DNA from: Myxococcales bacterium
GTDB lineage: Bacteria > Myxococcota > UBA796 > SXON01
Direction of reading: 5' to 3'
Length of the DNA: 64,000 bases
Assembly (NCBI GenBank): GCA_009692585.1
Contig: SHYX01000023.1
Span: 1 to 64,000, forward strand
The position numbers were made by a program, and so were the translations under genes. Below the pieces are notes generated by a model that worked only from the letters and a program-made list of their open reading frames with translations, was not told where the DNA came from and made no database searches. Shown here piece after piece: positions 42,392-52,879 of the stretch (position 1 is the first letter of the stretch; the number at the start of each line of letters is the position of its first letter).

Positions 42392-42748
42392 TCAGTCGTC
42401 ATCCACCCAGGGGGGCAACTCGACTCGGGATGGCCCCACGAACAGCTCGTCGGATTGCACCTGGTGAAAGTTCCGGACGATCTGCGGCAGGTCGTCGGCC
42501 CTCGAATCATGCCACCACCGCTGAGTAGCGGACCGAAAGCGTTCGGCGAACCGTTGCGGTTCGATCAGTTCAAGCGCGGCCATCGCCGCGATGTCGTCGC
42601 GATCCGTTTTATGGAAGCGGGCCAACTTCGCAATCTGGATGTTCGTGTCCTTTCCCGCGACCGCCAGGAGCGCGCCGGCCCGCCGTCCGGTGACCGCGGG
42701 CCCGCCCACGGCCCCGGTCTCCGCTCCGATCGCCGAAGAGGCAAGCAC
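42392..42748 (-). pseudogene. Possible remnant of a nucleotidyltransferase/toxin-like gene
   Basis: Of 118 residues, the last 90 look like real protein (DTNIQIAKLARFHKTDRDDI, DLPQIVRNFHQVQSDELF), while the first 30 are Ala/Gly/Arg filler that probably lies beyond the true coding end. The KTDRDDIAAM segment recalls the C-terminal part of some nucleotidyltransferase-type antitoxin families, but I cannot assign it. No ribosome site is visible. Confidence 0.35.
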
Positions 42749-42836
42749 CCTCGATCCAACCGGCGTCGCCTTTGCGGTGGCAGCCGTCGTCCTCGCCGCG
42801 GGCGTGGTCGACCGGGTGGTGATGCGAGCGGGGTGA
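42645..42836 (+). CDS. Small Pro/Ala-rich, single-helix protein fragment
   Basis: A 63-residue frame (GTG start) with a Pro/Ala linker and a C-terminal hydrophobic helix, GVAFAVAAVVLAAGVVDRVV. It reads like the C terminus of a membrane-anchored protein, perhaps cut off by the junction with the minus-strand remnant near 42650. It ends 13 bases before the YihY-like gene. Confidence 0.3.
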   Translation: MSFPATARSAPARRPVTAGPPTAPVSAPIAEEASTLDPTGVAFAVAAVVLAAGVVDRVVMRAG

Positions 42837-42849
42837 TACCGGAGGGGCG

Positions 42850-44076
42850 ATGCTCCTGGCCGACCGCTGGTACCGCGAGTTCGTTCGCCGCCCAGACCTC
42901 CCCTGGGGGCTCCGAGCCGCGCTGGTCTACCTCGCCGTGCTGATCCGCAAGATGACTCGCGACGCGGTCTTCGTGCGCGCCGGGACGCTCTCCTACTGGT
43001 CGCTGGTGGCCCTCGTTCCGGCGCTGGTGCTCACCGCCCTGGTGCTGCGCGCGCTTGGCCTGGAGGCGTGGTTGGACTTCCAGACCTTCGCGGGGCGGGC
43101 GCTGGCGACCCTGCTTCCGGATTGGAACGCGGTCGGTCTTCCCGCCGAGCTCGACGCGCGCAGCATCGGTGTCGCCGGCTTCATGGTGGCCTTCGGCGCC
43201 AGCACCCGCATCTTCCTTGCCGCGGAAGAGGCGTACACCCGCATCTGGAACTCCCGGGTGCGTAGCGCGCTGACGACGCGCCTCGCGTTGTACTACGCCA
43301 CCCTGACTGCCGGTCCGGCCGTCATCGCGCTGGGGCTCTCACTCACGGCCGAGGCGGAGGCGGTCACGACACCCGCCCTGCACGTGGTCGCACCCATCGT
43401 GGTGTCGATGGCTGCGTTTTCGTTTGCCATCCGCGCGCTCCCGGACGCCGATGTCCGTTTTCGCAGCGCGGTGCTGGGCGGGGCGGTCTCGGCGATTGCG
43501 TTCGAGGTGGCCAAGGCGGGCTTCACCACCTACATCGACATTTTTCGGGGTGAGGGAGCGGCCACCCTCATCTACGGTTCGCTGGCCTTCGTCCCGGTGT
43601 TGCTCTTCTTCGTCTTCGTCCTGTGGGTGATCGTGCTGGCGGGGGTCGAGGTGGCCAGCGTCGACCAGCGGTGGCCCGAACTCCTGAGGGCCGAGGAGCG
43701 CATCGTCGAGGGCGCCGAGCATCGGAAGTCGGACGGGTTCTTCGCGCTGCAGGTGATGCTGGTGATTGTCCGGCGCTTTCTGGCGGGCGCGGGGCCGACG
43801 TCGTTGCCCCAGGCCACCGAGGCGCTGGTCTCCGATGCCGATCACGTCGCGTCGGCGCTCCGCACGCTGGAGGTCTCCGGGCTCATCGACGCGACGGCGC
43901 GCGGGTTTCTGCCGGCCGGTCCCCCGCAGGAGCTCAGCGCCGCCGAGGTGGTTCGGCAGTACCGCGAGCACACGCGGCCGTTCACGGAGCCCGGCGCCGC
44001 CGGCGGCGCGCTCTTCGCGGCCGCCTTGGACGCGCCGGAGCTGGCGCACTCCCTCGCCGTCCTCGCCACGAGGTAG
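42850..44076 (+). CDS. YihY/virulence-factor BrkB family membrane protein
   Basis: A 408-residue protein with six membrane helices in the first 270 residues: AGTLSYWSLVALVPALVLTA is the typical first block, and ASTRIFLAAEEAYTRIWN matches the loop of the family. The C-terminal 130 residues are cytoplasmic and resemble a small winged-helix region (LPQATEALVSDADHVASAL). Members were once mislabelled RNase BN; their function is not established. GGAGG lies before the ATG. The next gene starts two bases after its stop. Confidence 0.87.
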   Translation: MLLADRWYREFVRRPDLPWGLRAALVYLAVLIRKMTRDAVFVRAGTLSYWSLVALVPALVLTALVLRALGLEAWLDFQTFAGRALATLLPDWNAVGLPAELDARSIGVAGFMVAFGASTRIFLAAEEAYTRIWNSRVRSALTTRLALYYATLTAGPAVIALGLSLTAEAEAVTTPALHVVAPIVVSMAAFSFAIRALPDADVRFRSAVLGGAVSAIAFEVAKAGFTTYIDIFRGEGAATLIYGSLAFVPVLLFFVFVLWVIVLAGVEVASVDQRWPELLRAEERIVEGAEHRKSDGFFALQVMLVIVRRFLAGAGPTSLPQATEALVSDADHVASALRTLEVSGLIDATARGFLPAGPPQELSAAEVVRQYREHTRPFTEPGAAGGALFAAALDAPELAHSLAVLATR

Positions 44077-44078
44077 CG

Positions 44079-45602
44079 GTGCGGCGCTCCACGATTGCCG
44101 CGGTCGCGGTTCTGGCGGTGCTGGTTCCGATCGCAGCGATGCTGCCAGGGCTGGTGCCCACCGCCGCGCGCGCGCACGGCTTGGCCGTGAGGGAGGCGGG
44201 TTGGTGCCGCCGGGGACTGTGCGTCGACGGCGCCAGCGCCGGCCGGATCACCGCCCGAGCCGCCTACCTGGGTTGGGACGGCGTGCTGCACCTGGTCGAC
44301 GTGAACATCGCCGACGAGCACGCGGCCGGGGGCGTCCTCGCGCGTGCCCAGCCCTCCGCCGACCTGAGCGCCGCCCGACTCCCGGACCTTCCCTTCGTGC
44401 GCCGGGTCGATGTCGAAAACCTCGTGGTCGAGGGCACGCCGCTGCCGCCGCTGTCGGGCCAGGTGCTCCCCGAGCGGCACCTCGTCGGCCAGGATGCCCG
44501 CGTCGACGGCGACCAGGCCGAGCTGATGCTCCACACCGAATTCGGCGACGTCCAGCTGACCGTGAGCCCGGGAGTTGCCGGGAGCCGCGCCGTCGCCGCG
44601 CGTTGTCGATGCACGCTGGAGCATCCTTCGCTCGGCGGCGCCCTGGTCGACCGCGACCTCCGCATCGCCGGCAACCTCGATGGCAGCACCTTCACCGGGG
44701 AGGTGATGGTGGAAGGCGTGCGGGTGGCGGTCGAGGCCCACCTCGGTGGGCCGGCACGCCTGACGGGGCGGTTTGCCCTGCGGCCGACGCCCATCGCGCA
44801 GGTGTACGCCATCTTCGCGCCGGTCGTGCCGGAGTTGGACCGCGCCGAGCTGCGGGGCACGATCTCCGGTACGGGTCGGCTGACGATCGAGCCGCTGTCC
44901 GTCCACTTCGAACCGAAGATCGAGGCGTTCGCCGTGGATGGGCTCGTCGGTCCGGAGTACCGCTACGGCTCGTTCACCTGGTTGGGCCACGATGCGACCG
45001 GGGGGCCGACGCCGATCACCGGCGGGGACGAGGTCCCGGGCTGGATCTCGTTGCAGAACGTGGGCGAGCTGTTGCCCATGGCGATCATCTCGGCGGAAGA
45101 CGCTTCTTTTCTTCAGCATCCCGGCTTCGACGTCCAGGGAATGCTCGCGGCGGCGGACGCCAACGCGGAGGCACACGAGGTGGTGCGCGGGGGCAGCACG
45201 CTGACGCAGCAGCTCGCCAAGAACCTCTTCCTGACCGGCGATCGCTCCTACGCGAGGAAGCTGCGCGAGCTGCTCTATGCGGTGGAAATGGAACGTGAAC
45301 TTGGGAAATCCAGGATACTGGAGCTGTACCTGAACGTCGTGGAGTGGGGCCCCGCCATCCACGGTGCCCGCGCGGCGTCCGAGGCGTACTTCCTCAAGGA
45401 ACCGCGCGGATTGCTGACGGAGGAGGCTGCGTTTCTGGCCAGCATCCTCCGAAACCCCCGTGGCGGCTGGGCGCGACAGTACGTCGGCGGTCGGCTCAAC
45501 GCCACACGCCTTGGGTGGATCATCGACAACATGGTGGGCCTGCACCCGGTCTTGCGCCGCGAGGCGCTGGCGCGCGAGGTGCGCTTCGTGCCGCCGGAGT
45601 AG
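44079..45602 (+). CDS. GT51 peptidoglycan glycosyltransferase (monofunctional, long N-terminal extension)
   Basis: A 507-residue protein with one N-terminal membrane helix. The C-terminal 200 residues are a GT51 transglycosylase: AEDASFLQHPGFDVQGM with the catalytic Glu, GGSTLTQQLAKNLFLTGDRS, LGKSRILELYLNVVEWGP and AAFLASILRNP. GT51 enzymes polymerise lipid II into glycan strands outside the cytoplasmic membrane. No transpeptidase domain is present, and the first 290 residues are an unusual periplasmic beta-rich extension of unknown role. The GTG start at 44079 lies two bases after the previous stop. Confidence 0.85.
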   Translation: MRRSTIAAVAVLAVLVPIAAMLPGLVPTAARAHGLAVREAGWCRRGLCVDGASAGRITARAAYLGWDGVLHLVDVNIADEHAAGGVLARAQPSADLSAARLPDLPFVRRVDVENLVVEGTPLPPLSGQVLPERHLVGQDARVDGDQAELMLHTEFGDVQLTVSPGVAGSRAVAARCRCTLEHPSLGGALVDRDLRIAGNLDGSTFTGEVMVEGVRVAVEAHLGGPARLTGRFALRPTPIAQVYAIFAPVVPELDRAELRGTISGTGRLTIEPLSVHFEPKIEAFAVDGLVGPEYRYGSFTWLGHDATGGPTPITGGDEVPGWISLQNVGELLPMAIISAEDASFLQHPGFDVQGMLAAADANAEAHEVVRGGSTLTQQLAKNLFLTGDRSYARKLRELLYAVEMERELGKSRILELYLNVVEWGPAIHGARAASEAYFLKEPRGLLTEEAAFLASILRNPRGGWARQYVGGRLNATRLGWIIDNMVGLHPVLRREALAREVRFVPPE

Positions 45603-45641
45603 CGATAGACGCCGGCACCGGCGAGTTACCCGGCCGCGCCC

Positions 45642-46859
45642 ATGGTCCATCACACCCTCCTCGCCGCGCTCCTCCTCGGCGGCTGTGCCGCGCAGGCCGC
45701 TCCCGTGCTCGGGGTGCCCACGCCGGTCGTCGACCCGGGCCACAAAGGCCTCGCCCACTGGCTCGGCGCCCTCAAAGAGGCCGAAGCCAAGGCCGGCGTC
45801 GCGCGCGCCATCCAGTACGGCGACTCGACCATCGCGGCCGACGGATTCACCAAGACCATCCGCGCCCGATTGAGCGCGCGATTCGGCGATGCCGGCCCCG
45901 GCTTCGTGACCGCGTCGCTCAACCCGGCGTGGCACCAGCGCAGCGACATCAGCTCGACTCGGAGCGGCGGCTGGGAGTGGAGGACCATCCTCTTGGGCGG
46001 AGGAGGAGGTCGCTACGGTCTCGGTGGCATCGTCGCGATCGTACGTCCGGGCGGATACGCAACCGTACGCGCGTTGGACGCTGCGAAGGCCCCGACGCCG
46101 ATGAAACACGTGGAGCTGTGGTACCAGGGCGGCCAGGGCTACGGCAGCTATTGGGTCACCGCAGACGATCGGGAGCTCGGCCGGGGCTCGGCCGCCGCTG
46201 CCGCCACCGACGACCGCCGCTTCACTTTCGACGTGCCCGAGGGGTTCACCAAGCTCGCGTTCGGCGCCAGCGGCGGGACCGTACCCATCTACGGCGTGGT
46301 GTTGGAAACCGGGACGCCCGGCATCACCTGGGAGTCGCTGGGCGTCATCGGCGTCGGGAGCAAGTCCTTCACCACCTACGCCAAGGACTCGCTCTGGCCA
46401 CAGGTCGCCCAACGCGGCGCGGACCTGGTGGTGGTGATGCTCGGCGGCAACGAGGCGGGGTACCCCGCGCTCCTTGGCAAGGGCGGCGACGCCTACGCCC
46501 CCATCTACGCGGGCGCGCTCGACACCATCCTGGCCGGAAAGGGCGATGCGTCCTGCCTCGTGGTCACGCCGCTGGACCAGGGATTCGCCGACGAGATGGA
46601 CAACGGCACCGTGAAGGCGCGTCCGGGGATGAAGAACCTCGTTGCCGTGCAGGAACGCATCGCGATGGAGAAAGGGTGCGCCTTCTGGAGCACCTACGCC
46701 GCGATGGGCGGCGCGGGCAGCGCGCTCACCTGGGCACGCGCCCGGGGCGTCGGCACCGGCGACTACGTCCACGTTACCGCCAAGGGCCTCGAGATCCTCG
46801 GAAACCTCGCTGCAGACGCGCTCCTGGCCGAGTACGACGCGTGGGGGGCGGGGCGGTAG
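45642..46859 (+). CDS. GDSL/SGNH-type hydrolase lipoprotein
   Basis: A 405-residue exported protein with lipobox LLGGC (Cys15). Block I is IQYGDSTIAADGF with the nucleophile Ser62; VVVMLGGNEAGY is the Asn block and DYVHVTAKG gives the catalytic Asp and His. SGNH hydrolases of this exported type often remove O-acetyl groups from peptidoglycan or other glycans. The position directly after a peptidoglycan transglycosylase supports a cell-wall role, as an inference only. Confidence 0.75.
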   Translation: MVHHTLLAALLLGGCAAQAAPVLGVPTPVVDPGHKGLAHWLGALKEAEAKAGVARAIQYGDSTIAADGFTKTIRARLSARFGDAGPGFVTASLNPAWHQRSDISSTRSGGWEWRTILLGGGGGRYGLGGIVAIVRPGGYATVRALDAAKAPTPMKHVELWYQGGQGYGSYWVTADDRELGRGSAAAAATDDRRFTFDVPEGFTKLAFGASGGTVPIYGVVLETGTPGITWESLGVIGVGSKSFTTYAKDSLWPQVAQRGADLVVVMLGGNEAGYPALLGKGGDAYAPIYAGALDTILAGKGDASCLVVTPLDQGFADEMDNGTVKARPGMKNLVAVQERIAMEKGCAFWSTYAAMGGAGSALTWARARGVGTGDYVHVTAKGLEILGNLAADALLAEYDAWGAGR

Positions 46860-46929
46860 GGTTCGGTCAGGGCACCGCCACCCGGTTCGGTCAGGACCGG
46901 TCGCTGGGGGGCAGAGCTTCGTCCTGGGT

Positions 46930-47051
46930 CGACGACGACGGGCCTCGTCAAGGCCGGACTCCAGGTGCTCATCGAGCGCGAGGCCGCGGAACGTCTCGCC
47001 GCGATGGAAGGGTCGGCGCCCGTTTACGTGCGTCCCCCGCGGTCGGGTTGA
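46930..47051 (+). pseudogene. VapB-like antitoxin remnant
   Basis: The frame TTTGLVKAGLQVLIEREAAE followed by RLAAMEGSAPVY ends at TGA 47049-47051. It matches the C-terminal pattern of DUF2191-type VapB antitoxins (xLVxxGLxxLIxREAARRLAxxxGSxP). The N-terminal DNA-binding part is missing: upstream sequence has no recognisable antitoxin start. It overlaps the start of the toxin remnant by four bases (TTGA), as in intact vapBC pairs. Confidence 0.55.
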
Positions 47052-47259
47052 TCCTGGTCGACCCGACGCCTCGCTAACGCTGGCGTTCCTCGATCGGCAT
47101 GCCGATACGGTCAGCGCCGCGGGCATCGGCTGGGCCGACCTCCAGGTGATCGTGGCCGCCGTGCGCGCCGGCGCGGTCCTGTACTCGGAAGATCGCGCGA
47201 TGCGGGCAGTGTGGCTCGGCCTGGGGTGCCGCCTGGCCGACGGTGGGCCGCGGGCGTGA
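47048..47259 (+). pseudogene. VapC-like PIN-domain toxin remnant
   Basis: It begins TTG ATC CTG GTC GAC, reading LILVDPTPR, which resembles the VapC N terminus MILVDTS with its first catalytic Asp. The frame then stops (TAA 47075-47077). In another frame, LDRHADTVSAAGIGWADLQV followed by AVRAGAVLYSEDRAMRAV matches the VapC C terminus, with its late conserved Asp. About 60 codons of the middle are missing, so no functional RNase can be made. Confidence 0.55.
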
Positions 47260-47376
47260 CGCCTTCCGCCAGGAGTCCGCTGACGAGTTGGACGGCGCCC
47301 CCCCGCCGGCCGCGACATCCAGATCAGCCTGTCGATCGCGCCCACTCCAGGCTACCCTGAGCACGTCGGAGCGTTC

Positions 47377-48921
47377 ATGTTGCTTTTGAGCCTGCTCGTC
47401 GCCTGCCCGGTCGAAAACGTCATCAACGTCTCGAACAAGGACAAGGGCGACACCGAGCTCGAACCCGACATCGAGCTGGAGCCCGATTCCCTGACCTTCG
47501 ACATGGCCGATCCGGGGTCGGTGGGCACAAAGAACATCGTCATCGAAAACCGTGGCGACCTCGACCTGCACATCACCAACCTCGTGCTCCAGGGGACCAC
47601 CGCGTTCACGGTGGGCACCGAAGAGACCGCCGCCACCATCGCCCCGGGCTCCAGCATCACCGTGCCGATCAACTTCACACCGGTCAACCCTGAGGACTTC
47701 GCCAGCCTCGTCGTGACCAGTGACGACCCGGACAGCGCCCTCCTCGAAGTGCCGCTCATGGGCGCCGGCAAGATCCCGCAGCTGTACGTTTCGCCGAATC
47801 CGTACACCTTTGGCTCCGTACTCCTGGAGTGCCAGCGCGAACAGCCGCTCACCCTGACCAACATCGGCAATGGCACGCTCATCGTCGATCAGGCGGTCAC
47901 CGTCGCCGCCGGCTTCACCCTCGGGTCCGGCACGCTCCCGGCGTACCTGGGTCCGGACGAGTCCGCGCAGGTGATGCTGACCTTCCGCCCCACCGAAGTG
48001 GCCGATTACGGTGGCGAGGTCTGGGTCAGCAGCAACTCCCTGGTCCCCAACACCATCGCGCCGGTCAGCGGGCACGGCACCACGGACAAGGGCGTCGTCG
48101 ACGAGTTCTGGCAGGGCGACGGGCCGTGGGATCGCACCGACATCTTCTTCTACGTGGACCAGTCGGGGAGCATGGCCGACGATCAGGACAACATGATCGC
48201 CAACTTCTCCCACTTCGTCGACGCGCTGACCCTGCTCGACCTCGACTGGCAGATCATCATCTCCACGCGGGACACCGGGTGCAGCAACACCGGGATTCTG
48301 ACCCCCGAAACGCCCAATCTCGAAACGGCCTTCCTCGAGGGCGTCCGCGGCGCGGGAGGCCGGTTCACCGAGGCTGGGTTGGTCGTGGCGTCCGAAGCGA
48401 TGGAGCGTTCGGTCCCGGGCGAGTGCAACGACGGCTTCCTGCGGGAGGACAGCAAGACGTCGATCGTGATCGTCTCGGACGAGCCTGATCAGTCACCGGG
48501 AAGCTTCGCGACCTATGTCGCGACCATCCAGTCGTACGCCCCCACCGCGGCGATCACCGCCATCGTGGGCGACATTCCCAGCGGCTGCCTCTCCGACGTC
48601 GGCAGCGCCGACCCTGGTCACGGGTACTACGAGGCGGCGCTGGCCACCCATGGCGCCTTCCTGAGCATCTGCGAGCAGGACTGGACGACCTACTTCGACG
48701 CCATCGCGACCCTGTCGGCCACGGGCAAGACCGACCGATTCGCGCTGAGCACCCCCGCCGACCCGGCCACCATCGTGGTCTTGATCGACAACGAGGTTCA
48801 GACGCGGGGCTGGACCTATGACGCCGACGGTCAGGCCATCGTCTTCGATGCCGACCACATCCCCGCCTCGGGCGCCTACATCCAGGTCCAGTACGAGCTG
48901 CTCGGCGACTGCGAGGGCTGA
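47377..48921 (+). CDS. Lipoprotein with ASH-like domains and a von Willebrand factor A domain
   Basis: A 514-residue protein starting MLLLSLLVAC (lipobox Cys10). Residues about 30-240 hold two immunoglobulin-like ASH / choice-of-anchor-D-type repeats (LTFDMADPGSVGTKNIVIEN; PYTFGSVLLECQREQPLTL). Residues about 250-440 are a vWA domain with MIDAS sequence DQSGSM. The C terminus has a small beta domain. vWA domains mediate metal-dependent protein adhesion. GGAG precedes the ATG by several bases. It probably acts at the cell surface. Confidence 0.75.
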   Translation: MLLLSLLVACPVENVINVSNKDKGDTELEPDIELEPDSLTFDMADPGSVGTKNIVIENRGDLDLHITNLVLQGTTAFTVGTEETAATIAPGSSITVPINFTPVNPEDFASLVVTSDDPDSALLEVPLMGAGKIPQLYVSPNPYTFGSVLLECQREQPLTLTNIGNGTLIVDQAVTVAAGFTLGSGTLPAYLGPDESAQVMLTFRPTEVADYGGEVWVSSNSLVPNTIAPVSGHGTTDKGVVDEFWQGDGPWDRTDIFFYVDQSGSMADDQDNMIANFSHFVDALTLLDLDWQIIISTRDTGCSNTGILTPETPNLETAFLEGVRGAGGRFTEAGLVVASEAMERSVPGECNDGFLREDSKTSIVIVSDEPDQSPGSFATYVATIQSYAPTAAITAIVGDIPSGCLSDVGSADPGHGYYEAALATHGAFLSICEQDWTTYFDAIATLSATGKTDRFALSTPADPATIVVLIDNEVQTRGWTYDADGQAIVFDADHIPASGAYIQVQYELLGDCEG

Positions 48922-48950
48922 TACCCGCCGAGCGCGGCTTGGGCGCGCCC

Positions 48951-50125
<1,175 letters not shown>

Positions 50126-50129
<4 letters not shown>

Positions 50130-51616
50130 GGGGCCTCCTCCTCGTCGAAGGTGTGCTCGTCAGGGAGGGCGCCCGGCGGGGTGGCCGGGATCGGCTTGCC
50201 GTCGGGACCGAGGGGTACCGGCGGCGCCGGCGGGGGCGGCGGCGCCGGCAGCGTCGTCGGCTCGCCGGTCCACGGTTTCTTGATCTCGAGCTTGTAGGGC
50301 GGCGGCAGTTCGCCCGGCGCCAAGCGCTTCACGATGTGGAAGATGACTCGCCGGTTTTCGGCGAGCGACGCTTCGTCCGTCGCCTCGTTGCGCGGCTCGA
50401 CCTCGCCCAAGGAACGGGTCGAGATGCGCGTCGGCGAGACACCCGCTTCGATGAGCGCCCTCCAGATCGCGTCGGCGCGCTTTTTGGCCAGGTCATAGTT
50501 GTAGTAGAAGCTTCCTTCTTCGCTGGCATGGCCCTCGATGACCAGGTGGACGATCTCCGGATGGTTCTGGAGCAGCCGGCCCATGAACGACAACGTCGGC
50601 GCCGAGATCGGAAGGATCACGTCCTTGGCGAACTCGAACTGGATCGGATCCCGGATGACGATCTGGTCCTGCTCCACGCGCGCCAACTCGGTGGCTCGCC
50701 ACTCGACCTTCTTCGGCTTGCCGATCTGCTCGATGATCAGCTCGTCGGGCACCGAGTCGGGGGGCAGTTCGTATCTGGCCACCACCGGTGCGGGCTTCGG
50801 CGGCCGGGGCGCGCGCGACCACGTGACCCCCGCGAACACCCGATAGCGCGTGGTGCCATAGCCCTCGGTCAGCCCGCGCCCGACGCCCAGATCGACGGTC
50901 CAGTCCCGCGCCGGCTGAACCTGCGCCCCGACCAGCAGCTCCGCCACGTTTTCGGCCCCGCCGGCGGTGAGGGTGGCGAGTCCCACCCGGGAGGTGACGC
51001 TGGTGTGGATGGCGAGGTGGTCGCTCCAGACGTCGGCGACCAGCGCCGCGTTCTGAACGAGTTCGGAACCGAGGGTGAAATCGGCGCCGGTCTCGACCGG
51101 TGGCCGCAACATGAACGCGGTGTCGGAGCGCAACGACAGCGGCCCCAGGTGCGCAGCGACCAGCAGGCCGGGCAACCCCCGCACCATCCCCTCGCCCTTC
51201 CACGCTGCCGTCGTGCCGACCGGAACGAGCAGATCGGCGTGCGCCCCGAGATCGAGCGGACCCCACCGCCAGATGTGGGCGCGCAGGCCGATGCCCATGT
51301 CTCCGGCGCCAAACGCCGTGCCCTCGTAGTCCGGTTGGTTGCCGGGCACGTCGTAGGCGAGCGGGATGGTGAGCCGTGCGCCGAACCGCCTGCTGAAGTC
51401 GAGGCTGGCGCCGAGCGTCAGGGCCGCGCGGCCCTCGATCACCGTGCCGTCCTCATCCCCGTAGCGGTACAACACCAGCGGCGACTGCTCATACTGGAAG
51501 AGCGAGCCCACGGTGATCGTTCCCGGCATCCCGGGGTGCGGCGCCTCGACGCCCGGCGTGTCACCCGGCGTGAACGCAGGACGCACCAGCTCGATGTCAG
51601 CGGAGAACCCGGGCAC
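50126..51616 (-). CDS. OmpA-family outer-membrane protein with C-terminal peptidoglycan-binding domain
   Basis: A 496-residue protein. The first 260 residues are beta-rich and resemble an outer-membrane barrel (alternating aromatic strands). After a linker (RYELPPDSVPDELIIEQIGK), the OmpA-like domain at about 310-430 has IQFEFAKDVILPIS, VIEGHASEEG, DLAKKRADAIWRALIEAGV and AENRRVIFHIV, the residues that bind diaminopimelate in peptidoglycan. The tail is Pro-rich. No signal peptide is visible from the GTG at 51616, which overlaps the upstream stop by one base, so the true start or export route is unclear. Confidence 0.8.
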
Positions 51617-52845
51617 TAGAAGCGCCCCGTGACACCGACCCAGGCGGGACCGAGCAGCGGACGCAGGTGTAGACCCGATGGCACGCGGAGGTCATCGAAG
51701 GTGCGTTCGTCAGGCACGCCTTCGTTGCGGTCGGGCACGCGCGACTCCGGCGGTGGCGTCGCGCGCGCTGATCCGGGCGGGGGCTGAGGTACGGGCGGCT
51801 GCCCATCGTCGTCTGGGATGGGCGCCGGCGCTGCGAGCGGCGCGGCGGCCGGGGGCAGGTGCGCGGTATTATAGGCGGCCACCAGTTCGGCGGCGCGCGC
51901 GTGGCTGTAGACGAGGTGGGGCCGATCCTCCCGCGCGTCACTGTCGCGACCGACAAATGGCGCCGAGGCCAAGGCCACCCCCCCGCTGCCGACCAGAAAC
52001 AGGGTGGTTCCCAGCCGCTGAGATTGCCAGCTGGCGAGCGCCTTGTCGTACTGACCCCGCTCGAAGTCGGCCGCGGCCATGTACGAGGCCTCGGAGGTGT
52101 AGTTGGTGGGGTCGACCGAGTAGTCGTCGACGTTCGGGACTCCCACGTCGCCAAGGACCACGACCAGGCCCGCCAGCAGGAGCGCCCCGCCGCCGACTCC
52201 GACGGCGATCTGCCCGATCTTGCCGAACTCGCGTTCATTGTCGAGCCGACGCAACATCTCCTTGTCACCGACGATCCGCGCGAACTGGACGCTGGTGTAA
52301 CGATGGTCGGCGGCGTCGTACAGCCGCCAGCGCCCCGCCGGATCTCCTTCGACCCGAAGTCCTACCCCCGCCACGGGGGGGGGCGGGGGGGGGCGCGGCG
52401 GCGCGGGGATCGAGAGCGATGGGACCGCCGCGGGCGCCTCCCGTGGCGGGGGCGGTACGACGGCCGGCGTCGGCGTCCGCGGCGGCGTGATGTCGCCGCC
52501 CGTCGCCGGCGGTGCGCCCCGGGGAGGCGTCGTCGTCGGGGCCGTGGACGTGCCAGCGGGTGCTGGGGCGGCGGGCCGGACCACGGTCACGTCGAAAACC
52601 GGGGCCGCCGAGGGCGTTGCGGCGACCGGCGGAGCGGCCGAGGGCGTCGTCGCGCCGGGCGCTGCGGCCGGGGTGATGGTTCCTCCCGGAGCGCCCTTCT
52701 TCACGACAATGACGTCGAACACAGGAGCAGCCGGCGGTGGCGCCGGTGCCGGGTCCTGCGCCCCCGTCGCGTCGCCGGTGTCTACGTCGTCCGGTTCTTC
52801 GGCGAACGCCAGGCGGGCGACAAGGACGAGGACCATCGCGCTCAT
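51616..52845 (-). CDS. Pro/Ala-rich exported protein, first gene of the OmpA-TSP3 operon
   Basis: A 409-residue protein. The signal peptide is MSAMVLVLVARLAFA, so I choose the ATG at 52845 over the GTG at 52860. Residues about 20-150 are Pro/Ala/Thr-rich and contain a duplicated motif (AAPVFDVIVVKKGAP and AAPVFDVTVVRPAAP). A globular region from about 155 has one hydrophobic helix (VGVGGGALLLAGLVVVLG) and SYMAAADFERGQYDKALASW, a TPR-like helix pair. A second Pro-rich tail follows. No family is recognised. Its stop touches the OmpA-like start. Confidence 0.65.
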   Translation of the reverse strand: MSAMVLVLVARLAFAEEPDDVDTGDATGAQDPAPAPPPAAPVFDVIVVKKGAPGGTITPAAAPGATTPSAAPPVAATPSAAPVFDVTVVRPAAPAPAGTSTAPTTTPPRGAPPATGGDITPPRTPTPAVVPPPPREAPAAVPSLSIPAPPRPPPPPPVAGVGLRVEGDPAGRWRLYDAADHRYTSVQFARIVGDKEMLRRLDNEREFGKIGQIAVGVGGGALLLAGLVVVLGDVGVPNVDDYSVDPTNYTSEASYMAAADFERGQYDKALASWQSQRLGTTLFLVGSGGVALASAPFVGRDSDAREDRPHLVYSHARAAELVAAYNTAHLPPAAAPLAAPAPIPDDDGQPPVPQPPPGSARATPPPESRVPDRNEGVPDERTFDDLRVPSGLHLRPLLGPAWVGVTGRF

Positions 52846-52879
52846 GCTATCGCTGAACACGGCCTGCCGTCGTTGGGAA

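Noticed and set aside
43842..47345. A minus-strand open frame of 1167 codons
   Set aside because: It lies opposite three well-supported plus-strand genes (YihY/BrkB, GT51, GDSL) and its product is Arg/Gly/His-rich filler, the usual antisense shadow in high-GC DNA.
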